A stretch of 64,000 nt of DNA from an uncultured Lachnospiraceae bacterium (GCA_910585555.1 CAJUFU010000001.1:5355-69354), one strand, 5' to 3'. Positions 16,851-25,774 are shown, numbered from the stretch's first letter. Numbers and translations: made by a program. The notes: generated by a model not told the origin, from the sequence alone.

Positions 16851-17567
16851 ATGAAAGGGAACAAACCGCAAATTTATGAGGTGATGGTCAGGGCAGCTTT
16901 GTGGATGCTCATGCTGCTCAGTATCTGTTTTGCTGTGCGCGGCGGCGTAAAGATGGCCTCTTCCGGGCGGGTTGAGACAGCAGACCGGCCCTGTGTAGTC
17001 ATTGACGCGGGCCACGGGGGGACGGATCCAGGGAAAGTCGGTGTGGACGGCAGTCTGGAAAAGGATATTAATCTACAGATTACGAGAAAGCTGCAGAGGT
17101 TTCTTGTGATGGCGGATGTGGATGTGGTACTGACCAGGGATGGTGATGCCGGACTTTACGATGAGGAGGCCCCCAATAAAAAAGTACAGGATATGAAGAA
17201 CCGGGTGAATATCATAGAAGAGAAAAAACCCGATCTTACGGTAAGCATCCATCAGAACAGTTATCATGAAGAATATGTGCATGGTGCGCAGGTCTTTTAT
17301 TATGCGGGCAGTGAGGAGAGCAAAGAGCTGGCCCAGCGGCTGCAACAAGTTCTGGCGGCAGAGCTGGATCCGGATAATACCAGACAGGCCAAAGCCAATG
17401 ACAGCTATTATCTTTTAAAGAAGACATCTTCTCCGATTGTTATTGTGGAGTGCGGCTTTTTGTCTAACAACGAGGAGGCGCAGAAGTTATCTTCCGATTT
17501 ATATCAGGAAAAGGCGGCCTGGGCAATTCATCTTGCTATTTTGCAGCATTTGAACAGCCGGAAATGA
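16851..17567 (+). CDS. cwlD: N-acetylmuramoyl-L-alanine amidase, CwlD type
   Basis: CwlD amidases cut the peptide side chain from muramic acid during spore cortex formation. The 238-aa protein has a membrane segment (about 13-30) and an Amidase_3 domain with VVIDAGHGGTDPG (zinc His), LTRDGD, the second zinc ligand region TVSIHQNS, and the catalytic Glu in IVIVECGFLSN. ATG 16851 was chosen because TTAGGA stands 8 nt upstream; the frame is open from ATG 16818, which lacks a binding site. It lies about 75 bp after the GH18 gene. Confidence 0.9.
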   Translation: MKGNKPQIYEVMVRAALWMLMLLSICFAVRGGVKMASSGRVETADRPCVVIDAGHGGTDPGKVGVDGSLEKDINLQITRKLQRFLVMADVDVVLTRDGDAGLYDEEAPNKKVQDMKNRVNIIEEKKPDLTVSIHQNSYHEEYVHGAQVFYYAGSEESKELAQRLQQVLAAELDPDNTRQAKANDSYYLLKKTSSPIVIVECGFLSNNEEAQKLSSDLYQEKAAWAIHLAILQHLNSRK

Positions 17568-17588
17568 AGATAAGGGAAGCAAAAAGAC

Positions 17589-18641
17589 GTGGAGACCAGA
17601 ATAGTATGTGTAGACGAAAAGAATATAGATAAAGAAGTTATACGGGAAGCCGGAGAGATTGTAAAGGCAGGCGGACTGGTGGCTTTTCCCACGGAGACGG
17701 TTTATGGTCTGGGCGGAGATGCCTTAAATCCGGCATCCTCCCGTAAGATTTATGAGGCGAAGGGCAGACCCAGCGACAATCCGTTGATCGTACATATAGC
17801 AAAAGTGGAGGCGCTTTCTGCCATTGTGAAGAGGGTGCCTGAGGAGGCGGTGAAGCTGGCACAGGCTTTCTGGCCAGGGCCCTTGACCATGATATTGGAA
17901 AAGTCAGATTTGGTGCCGGCAGAGACCACGGGGGGACTTGAGACGGTGGCGGTGCGTATGCCCTCCCACCGGACGGCACTTGCCTTTATTGAGGCAGCAG
18001 GCGGTTATGTGGCGGCTCCCAGTGCCAACCGTTCAGGCAGACCCAGCCCTACGGCAGCCAGATATGTGGCCCAGGATTTGGACGGCAGGATTGAAATGAT
18101 TTTGGATGGTGGAGATGTGGAACTGGGTTTGGAATCTACGATTGTGGATTTGACAGCAGGGACTCCTGTCATACTGCGCCCGGGTTATATCACAAGACAG
18201 ATGCTTGCAGATATTCTTGGCAGGGTGGAGGAGGATGTGACAATCCTTCGCGACGACAGCGGACAAGCCCCGAAGGCGCCGGGCATGAAGTACAGGCATT
18301 ATGCGCCCAAAGGAGAACTGACGATCATTGCTGGTCCAAAGCAGGCAGTGGCGGAATATATCAACAGGCAATTGGAAGGCTGTCGGCGTGAGGGTAAGAA
18401 AACCGGAGTGATAGCGTCGGACGCCACAATCGGTGTCTATCAGGCGGATGTGTGCAAGAATGCCGGTGACCCTCTGGATGAAAGTGCGCTGGCAAAACGG
18501 CTGTACCGTATTTTGCGGGAATTTGATGATGAGGATGTGGAAATCATTTATTCGGAGAGCTTTGCAGGTGCCGGTGTGGGACAGGCCGTGATGAACAGAC
18601 TCTTAAAGGCAGCCGGTCACAGGGTAATAGAGTTGAAATAA
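17589..18641 (+). CDS. tsaC: L-threonylcarbamoyladenylate synthase (Sua5/YwlC)
   Basis: The enzyme makes threonylcarbamoyl-AMP from threonine, bicarbonate and ATP, the first step of the t6A37 modification of tRNA. The 350-aa protein has the YrdC domain (FPTETVYGLGGDA, KGRPSDNPLIVHI, APSANRSGRPSPT) and a C-terminal Sua5 domain from about residue 230, introduced by APGMKYRHYAPKGEL. The length fits the two-domain Sua5 form. GTG 17589 is the likely start, with AAGGGA upstream. Confidence 0.95.
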   Translation: METRIVCVDEKNIDKEVIREAGEIVKAGGLVAFPTETVYGLGGDALNPASSRKIYEAKGRPSDNPLIVHIAKVEALSAIVKRVPEEAVKLAQAFWPGPLTMILEKSDLVPAETTGGLETVAVRMPSHRTALAFIEAAGGYVAAPSANRSGRPSPTAARYVAQDLDGRIEMILDGGDVELGLESTIVDLTAGTPVILRPGYITRQMLADILGRVEEDVTILRDDSGQAPKAPGMKYRHYAPKGELTIIAGPKQAVAEYINRQLEGCRREGKKTGVIASDATIGVYQADVCKNAGDPLDESALAKRLYRILREFDDEDVEIIYSESFAGAGVGQAVMNRLLKAAGHRVIELK

Positions 18642-18715
18642 CGCGGATTTAGGTGTAAGATTACAGTAGATATATTGCAAGTATATGGGGTTCTTATGTT
18701 AAGGAGGAAGAAAGT

Positions 18716-19147
18716 ATGATAGCGATTGGCAGTGATCACGGCGGTTTTGATTTGAAACAGAAGGTGATGACACATTTGAAGGAACGGGGATTCGAGTATA
18801 AGGACTGCGGCTGTATGGATAAGAGTTCCTGTGATTATCCGGTATACGGGGCGGCGGTTGCCAAAGCGGTGGCTTCCGGGGAGTGTGACAGGGGAATTGT
18901 TATCTGCACCACAGGTATCGGTATTTCCATCACGGCAAATAAAGTGAAAGGAATACGCTGCGCACTCTGCGGTGATCCGGTTTCTGCTAGACTTACGAGA
19001 GAACATAACGATGCGAATGTACTTGCTATGGGCGCAGCCATTATTGGAGAGAGCGTGGCTCTTAATATTGTAGATATCTTTTTGGACACGGAGTTTTCCG
19101 GGGTGGAAAGACACCAGAGGAGAGTAGACCTGATCGAACAGTGTTAA
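18716..19147 (+). CDS. rpiB: Ribose-5-phosphate isomerase B
   Basis: RpiB interconverts ribose 5-phosphate and ribulose 5-phosphate in the pentose phosphate pathway. The 143-aa product starts MIAIGSDHGGFDLK and has the CTTGIGIS anion loop near residue 62 and the REHNDANVLAMGA motif near residue 98. AAGGAGGAAGAAAGT precedes the ATG. The order sua5-rpiB is common in Firmicutes. Confidence 0.96.
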   Translation: MIAIGSDHGGFDLKQKVMTHLKERGFEYKDCGCMDKSSCDYPVYGAAVAKAVASGECDRGIVICTTGIGISITANKVKGIRCALCGDPVSARLTREHNDANVLAMGAAIIGESVALNIVDIFLDTEFSGVERHQRRVDLIEQC

Positions 19148-19162
19148 GGCTGGAGGGAAGAT

Positions 19163-20362
19163 ATGGGAAGAAAGCAAAAGCTGGCAGCTTGTCTTGCGCT
19201 TATTTTGCTGTGTAGTGTCATGCCCTTCTCTGTACAAGCCACGGAGGAGACCAGGGAAAAAATCCGTCGGGCAGAACAGGAAAAAAAGGAGACGGAATCC
19301 AGGCTCGATCAGACAGAGGAGAATCTGAAAGACTTAAATGAACAACATAGTTCTCTACAGGGGGCACTGTCTACTTTAAATACAGAATTAACCCAGGTGA
19401 GTAATAACTTAAGCGAGCTGGAGCAGAATATTATCGATAAAGAGGCCGAGATTGCGGCATTGGATGAAGAAATCGAGGAAGTAACAGAGGAGCTTGAAAC
19501 GGCCATTGCGCTGAAGGATGGTCATTATGATACGATGAAACACCAGATTCAGTTTATGTATGAGCGCGGTGATTTCTTATATATGGAGCTCTTATTTTCG
19601 TCAGGTAATTATTTCGATTTTTTGAATAAAAACGATTATATCGAACAGTTGTCGGCTTATCAGCAGAAGGTGCTGCAGGAGTATAAGGATGCGCAGGCTT
19701 CCATGGAACAGAAGCAGGCAGAGCTGGAATTAGCCAAGGAGCAGCAGGAGGAGAACAAGGCGGAACTTGATGATTATAAAGTACAGGTAGTGGCGGAGCA
19801 GAGCCGCGTATCCGGTTTGGTCAGCCAGACTTCCAATTCCATTCATGCAACAGCCGATCAGATTTCGAATGCAGAGGCGGAGGCGCTTGCCTACGAACAG
19901 GAGCTCAAGGAGCAGGAAGAGAATCTAACGGCTCTGCGGGCGAAACTGGAAGAGGAAATACGTATGTCCCAACGGGCGGCCCAGTCCAGCTGGCGTGATA
20001 TTTCCGAGGTGGATTTTGCGGAAGGGGACAGATATCTTTTGGCGAATCTGATCTATTGCGAGGCGGGGGGAGAACCTTACGAAGGACAGGTAGCAGTTGG
20101 GTCGGTGGTGATCAACCGGGTGCTCAGTTCGGTTTATCCTGATACAGTAACAGGTGTGATTTATCAAAATAAACAGTTTTCTCCGGTAGGAAGCGGCAGA
20201 CTGGCGCTTGCACTGGCGGAAGGCAGGGCAACGTCCAGATGTTATCAGGCGGCCGATGAGGTGATGAGCGGTGCCACCAATGTGGGCAACTGTGTGTATT
20301 TCAGGACGCCGATAGATGGAATAACCCCTAAATATCGAATTGGCGGTCATATATTTTATTGA
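19163..20362 (+). CDS. Secreted coiled-coil cell-wall hydrolase, SleB-like
   Basis: The 399-aa protein has a signal peptide (residues 1-26, cut after VQA), a long coiled coil (about 27-270) like that of CwlO/PcsB-type proteins, and a C-terminal Hydrolase_2 domain (LANLIYCEAGGEPYEGQVAVGSVVINR...) as in the spore-cortex lytic enzyme SleB. The Glu in YCEAGGE, near residue 300, is the likely catalytic acid. The N-terminal coil is unlike the peptidoglycan-binding domain of SleB, so a role in vegetative wall remodelling is also possible. The stop overlaps the convergent DUF402 gene by 7 bp. Confidence 0.9.
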   Translation: MGRKQKLAACLALILLCSVMPFSVQATEETREKIRRAEQEKKETESRLDQTEENLKDLNEQHSSLQGALSTLNTELTQVSNNLSELEQNIIDKEAEIAALDEEIEEVTEELETAIALKDGHYDTMKHQIQFMYERGDFLYMELLFSSGNYFDFLNKNDYIEQLSAYQQKVLQEYKDAQASMEQKQAELELAKEQQEENKAELDDYKVQVVAEQSRVSGLVSQTSNSIHATADQISNAEAEALAYEQELKEQEENLTALRAKLEEEIRMSQRAAQSSWRDISEVDFAEGDRYLLANLIYCEAGGEPYEGQVAVGSVVINRVLSSVYPDTVTGVIYQNKQFSPVGSGRLALALAEGRATSRCYQAADEVMSGATNVGNCVYFRTPIDGITPKYRIGGHIFY

Positions 20363-20838
20363 GATACATATTTTGAAAGAGGGGCCTGCAGGTTTTCAAA
20401 GCCGCCGGCATAGATAATCTGTAACAGATGGTTTAAGTTGAGAAGTGATTTTTTGAGCATATCATCGGTGAGAAGGCCGCTTTCCTGAGCGGTGATGAGC
20501 TCATCGATATCCACGACTTTGACAAAGCCGTCCGGATAGACGATGACGTCCACCAAAAGATCTGTGATGATGTAGGTATCTGTGCCGGCATTGTAATCAT
20601 AGTCAACAATATCGCAATACCAATACAGAAGTGAGTTGTCTTCCCGATAGAAGCGGCTCACTTTTATACCTTCCAGCAGATAGTAGCAGGAAAGACCATG
20701 ATGAAGATCTTTACGGGGTTTTAAGGTGTTCCAGCTGGTCACAATGATATGTTCATCACGGTATAACAACATGTCATCTTTCAACAGCACACATTCTTCA
20801 GGAATCAGTCTTTTACGGTATAAAATCGGACCTGCCAT
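20356..20838 (-). CDS. DUF402 domain protein
   Basis: The 160-aa protein has the DUF402 pattern (LEGIKVSRFYREDNSLLYWYCDIVDYDY, then DLLVDVIVYPDGFVKVVDIDEL). Relatives include nucleoside phosphatases and FomD-like hydrolases, but this member's reaction is unknown. Acidic residues YCDIVDYDY and DLLVDV could bind metal. GGGGAGGTAGT precedes the ATG. It overlaps the end of the SleB-like gene tail to tail. Confidence 0.85.
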   Translation of the reverse strand: MAGPILYRKRLIPEECVLLKDDMLLYRDEHIIVTSWNTLKPRKDLHHGLSCYYLLEGIKVSRFYREDNSLLYWYCDIVDYDYNAGTDTYIITDLLVDVIVYPDGFVKVVDIDELITAQESGLLTDDMLKKSLLNLNHLLQIIYAGGFENLQAPLSKYVSQ

Positions 20839-20966
20839 ACTACCTCCCCATAGGTAAAGAGAATACGAAATAACTTCTTACTCGTTACGTTACACTTACA
20901 GCGGTGAAAAGTCAATGTAAATTGTTCTAAATGCTTCTATAATTTACCTGATTTTCACAATAATAC

Positions 20967-20995
20967 TGGACACAGATACCAAAAGTGGATATAAT
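20967..20995 (+). promoter_or_regulatory. Promoter of the ATP synthase operon
   Basis: TGGACA (20967-20972) and TATAAT (20990-20995) are 17 bp apart. The start codon of atpZ follows 35 bp later. Confidence 0.85.
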
Positions 20996-21030
20996 TTTAA
21001 TGTTAGCTTTGATGGGGAAAGGGACGTATT

Positions 21031-21324
21031 TTGAAATATAACAAAAATGTCTACCAGGCGCTTATGATGATTACCCAGTTTGGGATTAATATGCTGGTTC
21101 CTATATTGCTCTGTTCCTTTGCGGGTATGTTTCTAGATCACAAATTAGGGACCTCTGTCTGGACGGTGGCGCTCTTTTTTGTGGGTGCTTTGGCGGGTTT
21201 TACCAATGTGTTTCGTTTCGCGAAGAAGATTTACGAGACCCCGGCGGTTACCCGCAGGCGCAGAACGGATAACAATGACAAGGATAAGCCGGACGGTGCC
21301 GGGAAGGACAGGCAGACCTTATAG
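21031..21324 (+). CDS. atpZ: AtpZ/AtpI-family ATP synthase accessory membrane protein
   Basis: The 97-aa protein has two membrane helices (about 11-35 and 40-62) and a charged C-terminal tail. It resembles AtpZ, a small protein encoded first in many Firmicute atp operons and linked to magnesium handling or c-ring assembly. TTG 21031 is the likely start, with GGGGAAAGGGA upstream. Position at the head of the operon supports the call. Confidence 0.85.
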   Translation: MKYNKNVYQALMMITQFGINMLVPILLCSFAGMFLDHKLGTSVWTVALFFVGALAGFTNVFRFAKKIYETPAVTRRRRTDNNDKDKPDGAGKDRQTL

Positions 21325-21345
21325 AATAGAAAAGTGGTGTCAGTT

Positions 21346-21738
21346 GTGAGAAGAAAAATAGATTCGACATTGTTTGAGCTTTGTCTGGGGATTTTTTTAT
21401 ACGGTGTTGTTTTCGAGATGATACTATTGGTTTTTTCCAGAAATATGTCTTACAGCCTTGGATTATGGATCGGTGTCATCCTTGCAATGACGGGGGCCGT
21501 TCATATGTGGTGGTCTTTGGACAGAGGGCTTGACATGTCCGTAAAGGACGCGGTAAAGAGTATGGGTGTCAACAATATCATCCGGTATCTGGTTTTGGTC
21601 ATTGTGATGATGGTTTTGATTTATACGAAGTTTGCCAATCCGATGTTTGCGTTCTGCGGATATATGGGCATGAAACTGTCTGCCTATCTTAATCCGCTTA
21701 TACACAGGATGTGCACGAAAAAAACATCGAAACAGTGA
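21346..21738 (+). CDS. atpI: ATP synthase subunit I
   Basis: This membrane protein has four predicted helices and lies in the AtpI position just before atpB. AtpI is thought to help assemble the c-ring. It is about 130 aa. The start is unsure: GTG 21334, GTG 21337 and GTG 21346 are in frame. The last was chosen because AGTGGTG then serves as a binding site. Sequence is only loosely conserved in this family. Confidence 0.78.
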   Translation: MRRKIDSTLFELCLGIFLYGVVFEMILLVFSRNMSYSLGLWIGVILAMTGAVHMWWSLDRGLDMSVKDAVKSMGVNNIIRYLVLVIVMMVLIYTKFANPMFAFCGYMGMKLSAYLNPLIHRMCTKKTSKQ

Positions 21739-21773
21739 GAGACTGCTTTTGCAAGCTTTTATAATCTGGTCTG

Positions 21774-21798
21774 AAAAAACGCTAAACGGCGCTTTTTT
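21774..21798 (+). terminator. Terminator-like hairpin between atpI and atpB
   Basis: AAAAAACGC (21774-21782) pairs with GCG and TTTTTT (21789-21798) with one bulged C. Its short GC core and T run suggest a weak attenuator that could reduce read-through into atpB or mark an RNA processing site. Confidence 0.4.
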
Positions 21799-21846
21799 CA
21801 TAAATATGTCTGATTTCAAAAAAGATGTGTAGAAGGAGGTGAAAGT

Positions 21847-22569
21847 ATGGGACAGGGAATATTATTATCTGCGGGTGCAGACATTGACTTCATGATTCAC
21901 GGGGTGTTTTCCTACGAACTGTTCGGGCAGACCGTTTGGATTACAACCACCCATGTATGCGTGCTGATTGTCATGCTGGTGATTGTGACGTTTTGTCTTT
22001 TGGCAAATCGTGCGGTCAAACATGCATCGGATGTTCCGGGTACTTTCCAGAATGTTGTTGAACTGGTGGTGGAGATGCTGGATAAAATGATTGGCGGTGT
22101 TATGGGAAGATTCAGCCCCAAGTTTCGCAATTATATCGGCACAATCTTCATTTTTATCCTGCTTAGCAATATTTCCGGATTGTTCGGACTAAGACCGCCC
22201 ACGGCAGATTACGGGGTGACCTTTGCGATGGGTATTATGACATTTGTGCTGATTCACTACAATCAGTTCAAATACCAGAAAGTAAAGGGTGTCATCGCTG
22301 GTCTGTGCGATCCGTGGCCTATCTGGGCGCCGATTAATATTATCGGTGATGTAGCCGTACCGATCTCATTGTCGCTGCGTCTGTTTGCCAATGTCTTATC
22401 CGGTACGGTCATGCTGGCATTAGTATATGCGCTCTTGTCAAAGATTGCCATTATCTGGCCGGCAGCGCTACATGTGTATTTTGATCTGTTTTCCGGAGCG
22501 ATTCAGACATATGTATTCTGTATGTTGACCATGACATATATTACCAATGCCTGTACCACAGACGAGTAA
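21847..22569 (+). CDS. atpB: F1Fo ATP synthase subunit a
   Basis: Subunit a forms the ion half-channels beside the c-ring. The 240-aa membrane protein has the conserved helix with the essential Arg in LSLRLFANVLSG near residue 178. AAGGAGGTGAAAGT precedes ATG 21847. It ends in a charged tail (TTDE). Confidence 0.96.
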   Translation: MGQGILLSAGADIDFMIHGVFSYELFGQTVWITTTHVCVLIVMLVIVTFCLLANRAVKHASDVPGTFQNVVELVVEMLDKMIGGVMGRFSPKFRNYIGTIFIFILLSNISGLFGLRPPTADYGVTFAMGIMTFVLIHYNQFKYQKVKGVIAGLCDPWPIWAPINIIGDVAVPISLSLRLFANVLSGTVMLALVYALLSKIAIIWPAALHVYFDLFSGAIQTYVFCMLTMTYITNACTTDE

Positions 22570-22626
22570 TTATAGTAAGTAAACCATTTTAAATTTTGAA
22601 ACACATATTAAAGGAGGAAATCAAAA

Positions 22627-22884
22627 ATGGGAGAATTTAACAACAACTTTATCTTAGGATGTTCAGCAATCGGTGCCGGACTTGCGGTTATCGCAGGTAT
22701 TGGACCTGGTGTAGGTCAGGGTATTGCAGCGGGACACGCGGCTGCAGCAGTAGGAAGAAATCCGGGTGCTAAGTCTGATGTTACTTCCACCATGTTATTA
22801 GGGCAGGCGGTTGCCGAGACTACAGGTCTGTATGGTCTGTTGATTGCGATGCTGCTTCTGTTCGTTAAGCCTTTACTTCCCTAG
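22627..22884 (+). CDS. atpE: F1Fo ATP synthase subunit c, sodium-type site
   Basis: Subunit c forms the rotor ring. The 85-aa hairpin has GIGPGVGQGIAAG in helix 1 and GQAVAETTGLYGLL in helix 2. The Gln in helix 1 and the E-T-T-x-x-Y pattern in helix 2 correspond to the sodium ligands known from Ilyobacter and Acetobacterium (Gln32, Glu65, Ser/Thr66, Thr67, Tyr70). The enzyme is therefore probably sodium-coupled. AAAGGAGG is a strong binding site, fitting the high copy number needed. A repeat array starts right at the stop codon. Confidence 0.97.
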   Translation: MGEFNNNFILGCSAIGAGLAVIAGIGPGVGQGIAAGHAAAAVGRNPGAKSDVTSTMLLGQAVAETTGLYGLLIAMLLLFVKPLLP

Positions 22885-23081
22885 GAGTAAATTCCTTCGG
22901 AGATTAACTGGAGCAAATTCCTGCGGAATTAGCTCCGCGAGGACCGCTTTGCGGCCTCGGAAAAAGCCGTGGGGAATTGAAGTAAATTCCTGCGGAGATT
23001 AGCTGGAGCAAATTTCTTCGAAGATTAGCTGGAGCAAATTCCTGCGAAATTAGCTCCGTGAGGACTGCTTTGCGGCCTTGC
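22885..23081 (+). repeat. Dispersed two-hairpin repeat, copy C array (atpE-atpF gap)
   Basis: This array starts directly after the atpE stop. Five hairpin-1 units of about 25 bp lie at 22885, 22911, 22981, 23006 and 23032, each of the form GAGCAAATTCC-TGC-GGAATTAGCTC or a variant. Two are followed by hairpin 2: CGAGG/CCTCG with CCGC/GCGG and an A bulge at 22938-22959, and a degenerate one ending near 23081. The second hairpin-1 unit plus its hairpin 2 aligns along 50 bp with copies A and B. Confidence 0.9.
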
Positions 23082-23122
23082 ATGTATGTTAAGAATTACG
23101 AAAAGAAAGGGGGACTGAGGGC

Positions 23123-23683
23123 TTGAATGTAACAGCTACGGGTTTGGTGCTGGCATCGGCGGAGATGGCGCCGAGACTTTTTGATTTGGATTTGCAGCTT
23201 ATTGCGGATTCCGCGTTGATGATTATTGCTGTGTTTTCCCTGTTTTTGATTGCATCCCATTTCCTGTTTAATCCGGTCAGGGATATGATGCAGAAGCGAC
23301 AGGACAGAATCAGAAATGAGCTCGATACGGCGGCTGCTGATATGGAAAGTGCCAGAGCACTGAAAGAAGAGTATGAAGCCAAGTTAAAAGATATTGACAA
23401 AGAGGCTGAGGCTATCCTTGCAGAGGCAAGGAAGAAGGCGTTGGCCAATGAGAATAAGATCGTAGCGGATGCGAAGGAGGAAGCTGCCAGAATCATTGAA
23501 AGAGCCGGTGTGGAAGCAGAACTTGAGAAGAAGAAAGCTACAGACGAGGTGAAACGTGAGATGGTAGTTCTGGCGTCCATGATGGCCGGCAAGGTTGTGA
23601 GCGCCGCGATTGATACGACTGTACAGGACAGTCTGGTAGAAGAGACACTGAAAGAAATAGGTGAGAGCACATGGCTAAGCTGA
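23123..23683 (+). CDS. atpF: F1Fo ATP synthase subunit b
   Basis: Subunit b is the peripheral stalk. The 186-aa protein has one membrane helix (about 29-49) and a long charged helical stalk that reaches the F1 head. TTG 23123 is the likely start, with GGGGGACTGAGGGC upstream. Its end overlaps atpH by 13 bp, suggesting translational coupling. Confidence 0.93.
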   Translation: MNVTATGLVLASAEMAPRLFDLDLQLIADSALMIIAVFSLFLIASHFLFNPVRDMMQKRQDRIRNELDTAAADMESARALKEEYEAKLKDIDKEAEAILAEARKKALANENKIVADAKEEAARIIERAGVEAELEKKKATDEVKREMVVLASMMAGKVVSAAIDTTVQDSLVEETLKEIGESTWLS

Positions 23684-24216
23684 TTTCAAAGACATACGGT
23701 GATGCGTTGTTTGAACTTGCGGTCGAAGAGAACAAGGTAGACGTCCTGTTAGAAGAAATCGAGCAGCTTCAGAAAATTCTTGCGGAAAATGAGGATTTTG
23801 GCAGACTGATGAATCATCCGAAAGTCATCAAGGAAGAGAAGACTGCGGTTGCCAAAAACGTTTTTGCAGGAAGGATATCTGAGGAACTGCTGGGCTTTTT
23901 GACTATCATTATCTCGAAAGACCGTTATAAGGAAATTGATCAGATCCTGGCATATTTTGTGGACAAAGTCAAGGAGTATAAGGGAATCGGCATCGCAACG
24001 GTGACGACTGCGGTTCCACTTAAGGAGGAACAGTGCAAAAAGATTGAACAAAAACTTCTTGATACCACCAAATATAAGTCGATGGAAATGCACTATGGAT
24101 TGGATGAGTCGCTGATCGGCGGCATGGTAATCCGCATTGGCGACAGGGTTGTGGACAGTAGTGTCAGTACAAAGTTAAATGAATTACAAAGAGAACTGCT
24201 GAAAGTGCAGATCTGA
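23671..24216 (+). CDS. atpH: F1Fo ATP synthase subunit delta
   Basis: Delta joins the peripheral stalk to the top of F1. The 181-aa protein starts MAKLISKTYGDALFELAVEE and ends with the conserved region DESLIGGMVIRIGDRVVDSSV. Its start codon lies inside the end of atpF. Confidence 0.96.
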   Translation: MAKLISKTYGDALFELAVEENKVDVLLEEIEQLQKILAENEDFGRLMNHPKVIKEEKTAVAKNVFAGRISEELLGFLTIIISKDRYKEIDQILAYFVDKVKEYKGIGIATVTTAVPLKEEQCKKIEQKLLDTTKYKSMEMHYGLDESLIGGMVIRIGDRVVDSSVSTKLNELQRELLKVQI

Positions 24217-24246
24217 AGAAATTTAGAAGAAAGGTGCGTATGATCC

Positions 24247-25752
24247 ATGAATTTAAGACCAGAAGAAATCAGTTCAGTCATTAAGGATCAAATCAAGAGA
24301 TATGCGGCGGAACTGGAAGTATCCGAGGTGGGTACGGTTATCCAGGTAGCTGACGGTATCGCTCGTGTGCACGGACTTGAGAATGCGATGCAGGGTGAGC
24401 TTTTGGAATTCCCCGGTGAAGTTTACGGTATGGTATTGAACCTGGAAGAAGATAATGTGGGCGCGGTATTACTTGGCAGCCAGCATAATATCAATGAAGG
24501 CGATATCGTAAAGACTACAGGCAGAGTTGTGGAAGTGCCTGTAGGCGATTGTATGCTCGGACGTGTGGTAAATGCCCTTGGACAGCCGATTGACGGCAAG
24601 GGACCGATTCAGAATGATAAATATCGTAAGATAGAAAGAGTTGCATCTGGTGTCATCACAAGAAAATCTGTGGATACACCATTACAGACAGGTATTAAGG
24701 CGATTGATGCCATGGTTCCGATCGGCAGAGGCCAGCGTGAGCTTATTATCGGTGACAGACAGACCGGTAAGACGGCGATTGTTATTGATACCATCATCAA
24801 CCAGAAGGGGCAGGGCGTCAAATGTATCTATGTGGCCATAGGACAGAAGGCTTCCACGGTCGCTTCTATTGTAAAGACGCTGACAGAGCACGGCGCTATG
24901 AGTTACACTACCGTTGTGGCGGCTACAGCCAGTGAACTTGCGCCGCTTCAGTATATCGCGCCTTATTCCGGCTGTGCAATCGGTGAAGAATGGATGGAGA
25001 ACGGCGAGGATGTTCTTGTAGTATACGATGACTTGAGTAAACATGCTACGGCTTACCGTACACTTTCCTTGCTTTTGAAGAGACCGCCAGGGCGTGAGGC
25101 ATATCCTGGTGATGTATTCTACTTACATTCAAGACTTTTAGAGCGTGCGGCGAGAATGAATGAGGAGTATGGCGGCGGTTCCCTGACGGCACTTCCGATC
25201 ATTGAGACCCAGGCAGGCGATGTATCAGCTTATATTCCGACCAATGTAATCTCCATTACTGATGGTCAGATTTATTTAGAGACTGAGATGTTTAACGCTG
25301 GTTTCAGACCGGCTGTCAATGCAGGTCTGTCCGTATCCCGTGTAGGCGGCGCGGCACAGATTAAGGCCATGAAGAAGATTGCGGCGCCAATCCGTACAGA
25401 GCTTGCACAGTACAGAGAGCTTGCAGCATTCTCCCAGTTTGGCTCAGAATTGGATGCAGATACCAAGGAGAAGCTGGCACAGGGTGAACGTATCAAGGAA
25501 GTCTTAAAGCAGCCTCAGTATCAACCGATGCCGGTACAATATCAGGTAATCATTATTTATGTGGTAACCAATAAGTATCTGTTAGATGTTCCGGTAGCCG
25601 ATATTACCAGATTTGAGAAAGAACTGTTCGAGTTTTTGGACACCAAGTATCCTGAGGTGCCTGGTGCAATTGAGAAAGAACATGTGATCTCAGAGGAGAC
25701 AGAGGCAACACTGAAGAAGGCTGTGGAAGAATTCAAAGGGCAGTTCCATTAA
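24247..25752 (+). CDS. atpA: F1Fo ATP synthase subunit alpha
   Basis: Alpha is the non-catalytic nucleotide-binding subunit of F1. The 501-aa protein has the P-loop GDRQTGKTAI near residue 170 and the ATP synthase alpha/beta signature in the PPGREAYPGD region. Length is standard. AGAAAGGTGCGTATGATCC lies upstream of ATG 24247. Confidence 0.98.
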   Translation: MNLRPEEISSVIKDQIKRYAAELEVSEVGTVIQVADGIARVHGLENAMQGELLEFPGEVYGMVLNLEEDNVGAVLLGSQHNINEGDIVKTTGRVVEVPVGDCMLGRVVNALGQPIDGKGPIQNDKYRKIERVASGVITRKSVDTPLQTGIKAIDAMVPIGRGQRELIIGDRQTGKTAIVIDTIINQKGQGVKCIYVAIGQKASTVASIVKTLTEHGAMSYTTVVAATASELAPLQYIAPYSGCAIGEEWMENGEDVLVVYDDLSKHATAYRTLSLLLKRPPGREAYPGDVFYLHSRLLERAARMNEEYGGGSLTALPIIETQAGDVSAYIPTNVISITDGQIYLETEMFNAGFRPAVNAGLSVSRVGGAAQIKAMKKIAAPIRTELAQYRELAAFSQFGSELDADTKEKLAQGERIKEVLKQPQYQPMPVQYQVIIIYVVTNKYLLDVPVADITRFEKELFEFLDTKYPEVPGAIEKEHVISEETEATLKKAVEEFKGQFH

Positions 25753-25774
25753 GTAGAAAGTAGAGGGTGATGCT

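Noticed and set aside
22885..23081. CRISPR-like array after atpE
   Set aside because: The units are palindromic hairpins with almost no spacers and no cas genes nearby, so it is not a CRISPR.
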